Source: Ga0077527 sp021300125 (lineage in GTDB: Bacteria; Pseudomonadota; Gammaproteobacteria; Burkholderiales; SG8-41). Taken from it: 64,000 bases of DNA. The position numbers and the translations under genes were made by a program. This document shows positions 17,590-24,964 of the stretch, piece after piece. A model generated the notes under the pieces. The model was not told the DNA's origin. It saw nothing but the letters and a program-made list of their open reading frames with translations, and did not search any database. Position 1 is the first letter of the stretch; each line of letters begins with the position of its first letter. Where the stretch lies: NCBI GenBank assembly GCA_046339595.1, contig JBKDUF010000027.1, positions 3,721 through 67,720 of the forward strand, given 5' to 3'.

Positions 17590-18534
17590 ATGCGCGCGCT
17601 GTGGATGCTGTCGCTGTTCTGTGTGGCCGGCACCGCCGCAGCGCAGGGCGCCTATCCGGTGAAGCCGGTGCGTTTCATTTCGCCATTCGCGCCCGGCGGC
17701 GGCACCGATACCGTGGCGCGTGCGCTGGCGCAGCGCATGGGCGATGCGCTGGGCAAGACCTTCATCGTGGACAACCGGCCAGGCGCCGAAGGCATCATCG
17801 GCACCGAGCTCGGCGCCAAGTCGCCGCCCGACGGCTACACGCTGCTGGTGGCCAACCTCGGCACGCTGGCGATCAATCCCAACCTGCGCAAGGTGCCCTA
17901 TGACCCGCTGCGCGATTTTGCGCCGGTGATCCAGACCACGTCGTCCTCGACCGTGCTGGTGGTGCATCCCTCGCTGCCGGCGAAATCGGTGCGCGACCTG
18001 GTGGCGCTGGCACGGGCCAAGCCGCTCAATTACGGCGCGAGCTCTTCGGCGACCTTCCTGCCGATGGAAATGCTCAAGCAGATGGCCAAGTTCGAGATGA
18101 CCCATGTGCCGTACAAGGGCACAGGGCCGGCGCTGACCGGCATCCTCAGCGGCGAAGTGCAGGCGATGTTCGGCGGTGCGATCAACACCGTGCCGCAGGT
18201 GCGCAGCGGCAAGCTGCGCGCGCTGGCCGTGGCCGGCGACCGCCGTGCGCGGGCCTTGCCTGATGTGCCGACGGTGGCCGAGTCGGGTTTTCCCGGTTAC
18301 GAGGCCAACAGCTGGAACGGCATCGTTGCGCCGGCCGGCACCCCGCGCGCGATCGTGGCGCGGCTCAATGGCGAGATGCTGAAAATCCTCGCGCTGAAAG
18401 AGGTGGTGGATTACATGACCGCCGATGGTGCCGAACCCGCAGGCAACACGCCCGAGCATTTCGGCAGCTATATCCGCAGCGAACACGCCAAGTGGCAGCG
18501 CGTGATCCGCGACGCGATGATCGCCTCGCAGTAA
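17590..18534 (+). CDS. Bug/TctC-family extracytoplasmic solute receptor (second copy)
   Basis: A 314-residue Bug receptor paralogous to the one at 14472. The signal peptide covers about 19 residues ending in TAAAQG, and the mature part starts YPVKPVRFISPFAPGGGTD with AKSPPDGYT and VPYKGTGPALTG further on. It starts 3 bases after the acyl-CoA synthetase stop, so the two are translationally coupled. Two receptors with one activating enzyme may indicate two related substrates or duplicate affinity ranges. Confidence 0.9.
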   Translation: MRALWMLSLFCVAGTAAAQGAYPVKPVRFISPFAPGGGTDTVARALAQRMGDALGKTFIVDNRPGAEGIIGTELGAKSPPDGYTLLVANLGTLAINPNLRKVPYDPLRDFAPVIQTTSSSTVLVVHPSLPAKSVRDLVALARAKPLNYGASSSATFLPMEMLKQMAKFEMTHVPYKGTGPALTGILSGEVQAMFGGAINTVPQVRSGKLRALAVAGDRRARALPDVPTVAESGFPGYEANSWNGIVAPAGTPRAIVARLNGEMLKILALKEVVDYMTADGAEPAGNTPEHFGSYIRSEHAKWQRVIRDAMIASQ

Positions 18535-18566
18535 AAATATTATTCAATTAAATCAAATACTTATAT
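18533..18566. repeat. AT-rich island, copy 2, with IHF consensus (upstream of MmgE/PrpD)
   Basis: AAAAATATTATTCAATTAA followed by ATCAAATACTTATATG fills the whole gap between the Bug stop codon and the MmgE/PrpD start codon. Bases 18551-18563 (AATCAAATACTTA) match the IHF consensus WATCAANNNNTTR exactly. The block AATCAAATACTTA recurs on the other strand at 28477-28489. No Shine-Dalgarno sequence is present in front of the following ATG. Confidence 0.55.
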
Positions 18567-19953
18567 GAAACCATCCGCAGCGGCCATTGACCCCCACGCC
18601 GAAGCCGCCAGCCGCCGCCTGGCCGAGTATGTGGCCGCGAGCGATGTGGCGACGCTGCCGCCGCAGGCGATCCACGCCTTCCGCCGCGCGCTGCTGGATT
18701 ACCTGACCTGCGCGATTGCCGGTTCGCGCATGGATTCCACCCGCATCGTGCTCGACTACCTGCAGTCCTGGGACCGTTCGACCGAGGCTTCGGTGGTGGC
18801 GACACCGCATCGCCTGGCCGCGCCCAACGCTGCCTTCGTCAACGGTGCGGCAACCCATGCGCTGGATTTCGATGACGGCATGACACGTGGCTCGGTGCAT
18901 CCGGCGGGTTCGATTTTTCCGGCGCTGCTGGCGATGGCGGAGAAGCTGGGTTCTTCCGCGGATGACCTGATTGCCGCCGGTGTGGCCGCGTATGACGTGA
19001 CGCTGCGCATCGCTTCCACCGTGCATCCGCATTCCTCGCGCCGCGGTTTCCACAACACGCCCACCGCCGGCGTGTTCGGCGCTGCGGCCGGTGCGGCGCG
19101 GCTGCTCAGGCTCGATGCGGCCGGGACCCTGAACGCGCTGGGGCTGGCCGGCAGTTTTTCCGGCGGGCTGCGCGCCTACCGGCAGGAAGGCGCCGACTTG
19201 AAGCGAATCCATCCCGGCAAGGCGGCGCGCGACGGTATCGTCTGCGCCGAACTCGCCGCGCGTGGCCTGACCGGCCCGGCGCAGGTGATCGAAGGCCGCT
19301 ACGGTTTTGTGCAGGCGATCGCCGGCGGCGAGGCCGACTGGCCGCGGCTCACCGGCGCGCTGGGCGAGCGTTACGAAATCTGCGACGTCTATTTCAAGCC
19401 CTATCCGGCCTGCCGCCATTTCCATGCCGCGCTGGATGCGGTGCGCATCATCGGCCGCCGCACGCCGTTCAAGCCGGAGGAGGTGGCGGCGGTGAAGATC
19501 GGCATGTACGAGGCGGGCGCCGCCGGGCACGACCAGAAGACGGCGCAGACCCTGCTCGAAGCGCAGATGAGCGCGCCGGTGACCACCGCGCTGACCATGG
19601 CCTTCGGCAATGTCACGGTGCCGAGCTTCGAGCGCGCCAACCTCGAGCGCGAGGATGTGAAGCGGCTGGTCGAGGTGACCGAGGTCTATGTCGACGAGGA
19701 ATGCGAGCGTATCTATCCGCGCCAGCGTTCGGGTGTGGCACAGGTGCGGCTGAAGGACGGCCGCGTGCTCGAGGAGCGCGTGCTCGATCCCAAGGGCGAG
19801 GGCGGCAATCCGATGAGCGACGCCGACCTCGCCGACAAGTTCGCCGCCAACAGCGCACCGCTGATCGGCGAGGCGCGCAGCCGCGCGCTGCTCGATACGG
19901 TGATGGCGCTTGCGCCCGGCGCGGATCCAGCGCCGCTCTTTCGCTGGTCCTGA
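18565..19953 (+). CDS. MmgE/PrpD family protein
   Basis: A 462-residue protein of the MmgE/PrpD family, whose studied members are dehydratases or isomerases of tricarboxylic or dicarboxylic acids such as 2-methylcitrate and cis-aconitate. Family landmarks are THALDFDDGMTRGSVHPAG at about residues 93-111, the segment KRIHPGKAARDGI, and YFKPYPACRHFH in the C-terminal domain. It is the last gene of the run beginning at 13285 and would act on the imported acid or its CoA-free product. The gap to the previous gene is an AT-rich island with no ribosome site, so initiation may be by another mechanism. Confidence 0.85.
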   Translation: MKPSAAAIDPHAEAASRRLAEYVAASDVATLPPQAIHAFRRALLDYLTCAIAGSRMDSTRIVLDYLQSWDRSTEASVVATPHRLAAPNAAFVNGAATHALDFDDGMTRGSVHPAGSIFPALLAMAEKLGSSADDLIAAGVAAYDVTLRIASTVHPHSSRRGFHNTPTAGVFGAAAGAARLLRLDAAGTLNALGLAGSFSGGLRAYRQEGADLKRIHPGKAARDGIVCAELAARGLTGPAQVIEGRYGFVQAIAGGEADWPRLTGALGERYEICDVYFKPYPACRHFHAALDAVRIIGRRTPFKPEEVAAVKIGMYEAGAAGHDQKTAQTLLEAQMSAPVTTALTMAFGNVTVPSFERANLEREDVKRLVEVTEVYVDEECERIYPRQRSGVAQVRLKDGRVLEERVLDPKGEGGNPMSDADLADKFAANSAPLIGEARSRALLDTVMALAPGADPAPLFRWS

Positions 19954-20067
19954 GGCGGCCGCCGCAGATCGCCATAATGCGGTCGCGCGGCAGGATTTTC
20001 CGGTTCACCCGCGGGCCATCACAGGGACGAAGCCGGTCAGGACTGACCAGCATGTGGCGCTGCGCGG

Positions 20068-20096
20068 TTGGTCGGGCGCGGTCGATGCGGTAAAAT
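20068..20096 (+). promoter_or_regulatory. Probable sigma-70 promoter of etfBA
   Basis: TTGGTC, 17 bases, TAAAAT. It predicts a leader of about 50 bases before the etfB ATG at 20155. Confidence 0.6.
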
Positions 20097-20154
20097 CCGG
20101 GGCTTGCACGGGCCGGTTCAGGCGTCGTGCACGAACCCCCAACGCGGAGTCCCC

Positions 20155-20904
20155 ATGAAGGTCCTGGTAACAGTCAAGCGCGTGATCGACCCGTATGTGA
20201 AGGTGCGCGTCAAATCCGACGGCAGCGGCGTTGAAACCGCCAACGTCAAGATGGCCATGAACCCGTTCTGCGAAATCGCCGTCGAGCAGGCGGTGCGCAT
20301 GAAGGAGGCCGGCCTCGTCACCGAGATCGTCGCGCTGTCCATCGGCACCGCGCAGTCGCAGGAAACCCTGCGCACGGCGATGGCGATGGGTGCCGACCGC
20401 GGCATCCTGGTCGAGGTCGCCGGCGAGGTGCAGCCGCTGGCCGTGGCCAAGGTGGTCAAGGCCATCGCCGACAAGGAACAGCCCAAGCTGGTGATCATGG
20501 GCAAGCAGGCGATCGACGACGATTCCAACCAGTCCGGCCAGATGACCGCCGCGCTGCTGGGCTGGCCGCAGTCGGCCTTCACTTCCGCCATCGCCGTCAA
20601 CGGCGACAGCGCCGAGGTGACGCGCGAGATCGACGGCGGCCTCGAGAAGATGAGCATCAAGCTGCCGGCGGTGGTGACCACCGACCTGCGCCTCAATGAG
20701 CCGCGCTATGTCACGCTGCCCAACATCATGAAGGCGAAGAAAAAGCCGCTCGAAGTGGTGAAGCCCGAGGCGCTGGGCGTGGATGTCGCGCCGCGCTTGA
20801 AGACGCTGAAGGTGGAAGAGCCGCCCAAGCGCAGTGCCGGCGTCAAAGTGGCCGACGTGGCCGAGCTCGTCGCCAAACTCAAGAATGAAGCGAGGGTAAT
20901 CTGA
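20155..20904 (+). CDS. etfB: Electron transfer flavoprotein beta subunit
   Basis: A 249-residue ETF beta subunit (AMP-binding half of the heterodimer). MKVLVTVKRVIDPYVKVRV, the ETF-beta signature region VEQAVRMKEAGLVTEIVALS and VIMGKQAIDDDSNQSGQMTA are characteristic. With EtfA it accepts electrons from acyl-CoA dehydrogenases and passes them to ETF-ubiquinone oxidoreductase. The ATG at 20155 is taken because the protein begins there in the family; earlier in-frame codons add an unrelated stretch. It overlaps etfA by one base. Two acyl-CoA dehydrogenase genes within 8 kb are natural partners. Confidence 0.95.
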   Translation: MKVLVTVKRVIDPYVKVRVKSDGSGVETANVKMAMNPFCEIAVEQAVRMKEAGLVTEIVALSIGTAQSQETLRTAMAMGADRGILVEVAGEVQPLAVAKVVKAIADKEQPKLVIMGKQAIDDDSNQSGQMTAALLGWPQSAFTSAIAVNGDSAEVTREIDGGLEKMSIKLPAVVTTDLRLNEPRYVTLPNIMKAKKKPLEVVKPEALGVDVAPRLKTLKVEEPPKRSAGVKVADVAELVAKLKNEARVI

Positions 20905-21830
20905 TGGCGATCCTGGTCATTGCCGAACACGACGGCAAACAACTCAAGCCCGGCACCACCAACACGGTCACCGCCGCGGCGAAAATCGGCGGCGACCTCA
21001 CGGTGCTCGTTGCCGGCAGCGGCTGCGCCGAGGCGGCGCAGGCGGCTGCAAAAATCGCCGGCGTGGGCAAGGTGCTGCTGGCCGATGCCGCGCAGTATGC
21101 CGGCAGCGCCGCGGAGAACCTGGCCGCGCTGGTGCAGGGCATCGCCGGCAATTACAGCCACATCCTTGCGCCGGCCACCGGCTACGGCAAGAACTTCATG
21201 CCGCGCCTGGCCGCGCTGCTCGACGTGCAGCAGATCTCCGACATCAGCGCGGTGGTCTCGCCCGATACCTTCGTGCGGCCGATCTATGCCGGCAACGCGA
21301 TGGCGACGGTGCAGTCGGCCGACAAGGTCAAGGTCATCACCGTACGCGCCACCGGCTTCGATGCCGCGGGCGAGGGTGGCTCGGCCGCGGTGGAGAACCT
21401 CGCTGCCGGTCCCGACACCGGCCTGTCGAAATTCAACGGCCAGGAACTGTCGAAGTCCGACCGCCCCGAGCTCACTGCGGCGCGCATCATCGTCTCCGGC
21501 GGCCGCGGCATGGGCAGCGGCGAGAACTTCAAGATCCTGGAAGCGCTGGCCGACAAGCTGGGCGCCGCGGTCGGCGCCTCGCGCGCCGCGGTGGATTCCG
21601 GCTTCGTGCCCAACGACTACCAGGTCGGCCAGACCGGCAAGATCGTCGCCCCGGAGCTGTACATCGCCGTCGGCATTTCCGGCGCGATCCAGCATCTCGC
21701 CGGCATGAAGGACAGCAAGGTCATCATCGCGATCAACAAGGATCCGGAAGCGCCGATCTTCGCGGTCGCCAACTACTGGCTGGTCGAGGATCTGTTCAAG
21801 GCGGTGCCGGAGTTCACGGCCTCGCTCTGA
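20904..21830 (+). CDS. etfA: Electron transfer flavoprotein alpha subunit
   Basis: A 308-residue FAD-binding ETF alpha subunit. The conserved C-terminal FAD site is complete: SGGRGMGSGENF, VDSGFVPNDYQVGQTGKIVAPELYIAVGISG and AINKDPEAPIFAVANYWLVEDLF. The start codon overlaps the etfB stop (TGATG), a typical coupled arrangement. A strong terminator follows 23 bases after the stop. Confidence 0.96.
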   Translation: MAILVIAEHDGKQLKPGTTNTVTAAAKIGGDLTVLVAGSGCAEAAQAAAKIAGVGKVLLADAAQYAGSAAENLAALVQGIAGNYSHILAPATGYGKNFMPRLAALLDVQQISDISAVVSPDTFVRPIYAGNAMATVQSADKVKVITVRATGFDAAGEGGSAAVENLAAGPDTGLSKFNGQELSKSDRPELTAARIIVSGGRGMGSGENFKILEALADKLGAAVGASRAAVDSGFVPNDYQVGQTGKIVAPELYIAVGISGAIQHLAGMKDSKVIIAINKDPEAPIFAVANYWLVEDLFKAVPEFTASL

Positions 21831-21853
21831 ACGGCAGGGGCTGGAGTAACATC

Positions 21854-21884
21854 AAAGGGCGCCTGAACGGCGCCCTTTGTTTTT
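21854..21884 (+). terminator. Rho-independent terminator after etfA
   Basis: AAAGGGCGCC and GGCGCCCTTT form a 10-bp perfect stem with loop TGAAC, followed by GTTTTT. Its tail abuts the GAGGAG ribosome site (21885-21890) of the following acyl-CoA dehydrogenase gene. Confidence 0.88.
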
Positions 21885-21897
21885 GAGGAGCCTTGCG

Positions 21898-23688
21898 ATG
21901 TCCACCTATGCCGCGCCGCTGAGAGACATGCAGTTCGCGATTGCCGGGTTCGCCGGGCTTGAGGGCATCGCCGCGCTGCCGGGCTGCGGCGAGGTCAATG
22001 CGGAGCTGGTCGAGGTCGTGCTCACCGAGGCCGGCAAGTTCGCGCAAGGCGTACTTGATCCGCTGAACCGGGTCGGCGATGTCGAAGGTGCGCGCTGGCA
22101 GGACGGCGTGGTCACCGCGCCGCCGGGTTTTGCCGAGGCCTACCGCCGGTTCACCGAAGGCGGCTGGAACGGGATCGGCGCGGATCCCGCATACGGTGGC
22201 CAGGGGCTGCCGCACTGCCTGTCGATGCCGCTGCAGGAGATGTGGAACAGCGCGAACATGGCCTTCTGCCTGTGCCCGATGCTGACCACGGGGGTGCAGG
22301 AGGCCTTGCTCCACCACGGCTCGCAGGACCTGCTCGACCGTTACATGGCCAGGCTGGTGTCGGGCGAGTGGAGCGGCACGATGAACCTGACCGAGCCGCA
22401 GGCCGGCTCCGACCTCTCCGCCGTGCGCAGCAGCGCGACACCGGAGGGCGATCACTACCGCATCCGCGGCACCAAGATCTACATCACCTGGGGCGAGCAC
22501 GACATGGCCGCCAACATCGTGCACCTGGTGCTGGCGCGGCTCCCGGATGCGCCCGAGGGCGTGAAGGGGATTTCGCTGTTCGTGGTGCCGAAGTTCCTGC
22601 CCGATGCCGAGGGCAAACCCGGCGCGCGCAACGACGTCCGCTGCGTGTCGATCGAGAACAAGCTGGGCATCCACGGCAGCCCGACCTGCGTGCTCGCCTA
22701 TGGCGACGGCCCGGGTGCGATCGGTTATCTCGTCGGCGAGCCGCACCGCGGCCTCGAGTACATGTTCACGATGATGAACCACGCACGGCTGGGCGTCGGC
22801 ATGGAGGGCATCGCCCTCGCCGAGCGCGCCTACCAGCACGCGCTGGAATACGCGCGCACACGGGTGCAGGGCCGCGCCATCGGCCAGCGCAGCGGCGACC
22901 GCGTGACCATCATCCACCACCCCGATGTGCGGCGCATGCTGCTGACGATGAAGGCGCAGACCGAGGCGATGCGCGCGCTGGGTTATTTCGCTGCCGGCCA
23001 GCTCGACCGCGCCAGGCGTCATTCCGACGCCGCGCAGCGCGCCCGCCACCAGGCGCGGCTCGACCTGCTGACACCGGTGGTCAAGGGCTGGTGTACCGAG
23101 ACCGCGGTGGAGGTCGCCTCGCTCGGCGTGCAGGTGCACGGCGGCATGGGGTTCATCGAGGAGACCGGCGCCGCGCAGTACCTGCGCGATGCGCGCATCT
23201 CGACCATCTATGAAGGCACCACCGGCATCCAGGCCAACGACCTGATCGGGCGCAAGGTCGGCGCTGAAAAAGGCGAGACCGCGTTTGCATTGATTGCCGA
23301 GATGCGCCAGCTCGATGCGCCACTGGCCGCGGCGGGTCCGGCCTGCGAGGCGCAGCGCCAAGCACTGGGTGCGGCAGTGACCGCGCTGGAGCGGGCCACC
23401 CAGTGGCTGGTGGACCACTACCGCGCGCGGCCCGAGGCCGCGGCGGCGGTGGCGGTGCCCTACCTGAAACTGTTCGGCGCCGTTGCCGGTGGCTGGCTGA
23501 TGGCGCGCGCCTCGCTGCTCGCGGCGCAGCAGCTCGACCAGCCCGGCGCCGACCGCGCCTTCCTCAAGGCCAAGCAGGCGACCGCGCGGTTTTACCTCGA
23601 ACACCTGCTGCCCCAGGCTGCTGCCCACGCCGATACCGTGACCGGTGGCGCCGATGCGGTGCTGGCACTCGACCCGGCGGCATTCTGA
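21898..23688 (+). CDS. Acyl-CoA dehydrogenase, DmdC-like long form
   Basis: A 596-residue acyl-CoA dehydrogenase, about 200 residues longer than the standard type, as in 3-methylmercaptopropionyl-CoA dehydrogenase (DmdC) relatives. Landmarks are MNLTEPQAGSDLS and TKIYITWGEHD in the beta domain, QVHGGMGFIEETGAAQYLRDARISTIYEGTTGIQ with the canonical catalytic Glu in EGT, and a C-terminal extra helical domain. It would deliver electrons to EtfBA just upstream. The ATG at 21898 has GAGGAG 7 bases before it. A terminator stands between etfA and this gene, so it has its own promoter or depends on readthrough. The substrate is not determined. Confidence 0.9.
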   Translation: MSTYAAPLRDMQFAIAGFAGLEGIAALPGCGEVNAELVEVVLTEAGKFAQGVLDPLNRVGDVEGARWQDGVVTAPPGFAEAYRRFTEGGWNGIGADPAYGGQGLPHCLSMPLQEMWNSANMAFCLCPMLTTGVQEALLHHGSQDLLDRYMARLVSGEWSGTMNLTEPQAGSDLSAVRSSATPEGDHYRIRGTKIYITWGEHDMAANIVHLVLARLPDAPEGVKGISLFVVPKFLPDAEGKPGARNDVRCVSIENKLGIHGSPTCVLAYGDGPGAIGYLVGEPHRGLEYMFTMMNHARLGVGMEGIALAERAYQHALEYARTRVQGRAIGQRSGDRVTIIHHPDVRRMLLTMKAQTEAMRALGYFAAGQLDRARRHSDAAQRARHQARLDLLTPVVKGWCTETAVEVASLGVQVHGGMGFIEETGAAQYLRDARISTIYEGTTGIQANDLIGRKVGAEKGETAFALIAEMRQLDAPLAAAGPACEAQRQALGAAVTALERATQWLVDHYRARPEAAAAVAVPYLKLFGAVAGGWLMARASLLAAQQLDQPGADRAFLKAKQATARFYLEHLLPQAAAHADTVTGGADAVLALDPAAF

Positions 23689-24035
23689 TGCGGCGGCCTT
23701 TTCTGCCTGTTCTGCTGTGGATGTTGCTGCTGCTGGCCCCGCCGGGACTGCAGGCGCAGGCGCCTGCCCCAGCTCAAACCCAGCCCCAGCCCCAGCCGCT
23801 GAGCTGCGAGCAGATGGTGGCCGCGGCGCAGGCCGGCATCCGCCAGCGCGACCAGGGCGCCTCGCTGTCGCGCGTGCTGGCCGAACTCGAGGGGCCTGAA
23901 CTGCGCGAACGCCTGAGCCTGGAAGACCATGCCCTGCTGCGGCGCGCCGTGCAGATGAGTTACACCAGCGAGATTTCGCTCCACGAACTGGCCGAAACCT
24001 GCAACGCCAGCCGCGGCGTCAAGCCGCGGCGCTGA
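23688..24035 (+). CDS. Small secreted protein of unknown function
   Basis: A 115-residue protein starting within the stop codon of the acyl-CoA dehydrogenase (TGATG). The first 24 residues are a clear signal peptide (MRRPFLPVLLWMLLLLAPPG, then LQAQ), followed by a Pro/Gln-rich stretch and a helical region with two cysteines (SCEQM near residue 39 and ETCNAS near residue 106) that could pair in the periplasm. I do not recognise the family. Confidence 0.55.
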   Translation: MRRPFLPVLLWMLLLLAPPGLQAQAPAPAQTQPQPQPLSCEQMVAAAQAGIRQRDQGASLSRVLAELEGPELRERLSLEDHALLRRAVQMSYTSEISLHELAETCNASRGVKPRR

Positions 24036-24051
24036 TGCGTCCTGCTGCGCG

Positions 24052-24057
24052 TAGAAT
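24052..24057 (+). promoter_or_regulatory. Possible -10 element before the first exported methyltransferase gene
   Basis: TAGAAT lies 31 bases before the ATG at 24089; no good -35 box was seen. Confidence 0.35.
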
Positions 24058-24088
24058 GGCGCGACTTTCTGATCGAGGAGACCGTTCC

Positions 24089-24964
24089 ATGTTTTTCCGT
24101 CATGCCGCAGGGCTGCTGCTGGGCCTGTTCGTATTGCTGCCGGCCTTTGCGCAGAAGCCCCCGCCCAAGCAGCCGAACGTGCCGCCGGAACACGAACGCG
24201 CCGGCGGGCCGTACGTGCCGACGCCGGCCGTGGTTGTCGACCGCATGCTGGCCCTGGCCAACGTCGGTCCCCGCGATTACGTGATGGATCTGGGCTCCGG
24301 CGACGGCGTGATCGTGATCACCGCCGCGCAGAAGCTTCAGGCGAGCGGCATGGGTGTCGACATTGACGAGGAGCTGGTGCGGCTGTCCAACGAGCGCGCG
24401 AAAAAACTGGGCATCGCCGAGCGCGTGCGTTTCGAGGCGCGCGACATTTTCAAGACCGATGTCAGCAAGGCCACCGTGGTCACGCTCTATCTGCTGCCCG
24501 AGTTCATGCGCCAGCTGCGGCCCAAGCTGTATGCCGAGCTGCGGCCGGGCACGCGCGTGGTGTCGCATGACTACCACTTCGAGGAGTGGATGCACGACAG
24601 CACCGTCACGTTCGACGTGCCGGAAAAGGAATTCATTTCCGGGGTGCCCCGCGCCACGCTCTATCTCTGGATCGTGCCGGCGAGGGTGGGTGGCCAGTGG
24701 AAGATGCAGGTGGATGGCCAGGGTGATTACGAGCTGTCGCTGCGCCAGCATTACCAGCGCTTCCAGGGTTCGGCGACGGCGGGCACCAACCGGATTTCGC
24801 TGCTGGAGCCGCAACTCAACGGCGCCGACATCCGTTTTGTGATGGAGCAGGGCAACCGCCGCGGCCTGTTTGCCGGCAAGGTGGACGGCAACCGCATCGA
24901 GGGCACCGTCAACTGGGGCGACGGCAAGTCCGGCAAGTGGCGCGCCACCCGCGCCGCGGGCTAG
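24089..24964 (+). CDS. Exported SAM-methyltransferase-fold protein, FAM173-like, paralogue 1
   Basis: A 291-residue protein, first of six paralogues up to 31085. A signal peptide or anchor covers residues 1-21 (ends PAFAQ). Then comes the shared core: PYVPTP (41-46), VVVDRML, motif I MDLGSGDG (66-73), GVDID at strand 2, RDIFKTD, YLLPE, LRPGTRVVSHDYHF and LYLWIVPA, and a beta-rich C-terminal domain of about 90 residues. The pattern VPT - DLGSGDGR - LWK/LFK - PGTRV resembles the FAM173 lysine methyltransferases (ATPSCKMT, ANTKMT). Catalysis would need S-adenosylmethionine, which is not expected outside the cytoplasm. The ATG at 24089 is chosen because it begins the signal peptide and has GAGGAG upstream. 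Confidence 0.8.
   Translation: MFFRHAAGLLLGLFVLLPAFAQKPPPKQPNVPPEHERAGGPYVPTPAVVVDRMLALANVGPRDYVMDLGSGDGVIVITAAQKLQASGMGVDIDEELVRLSNERAKKLGIAERVRFEARDIFKTDVSKATVVTLYLLPEFMRQLRPKLYAELRPGTRVVSHDYHFEEWMHDSTVTFDVPEKEFISGVPRATLYLWIVPARVGGQWKMQVDGQGDYELSLRQHYQRFQGSATAGTNRISLLEPQLNGADIRFVMEQGNRRGLFAGKVDGNRIEGTVNWGDGKSGKWRATRAAG

Noticed and set aside
15454..18486. A 1010-codon open frame on the minus strand.
   Set aside because: It is antisense to the ADP-forming ligase and Bug genes, has a His/Arg-rich composition typical of shadows in GC-rich DNA, and shows no domain.
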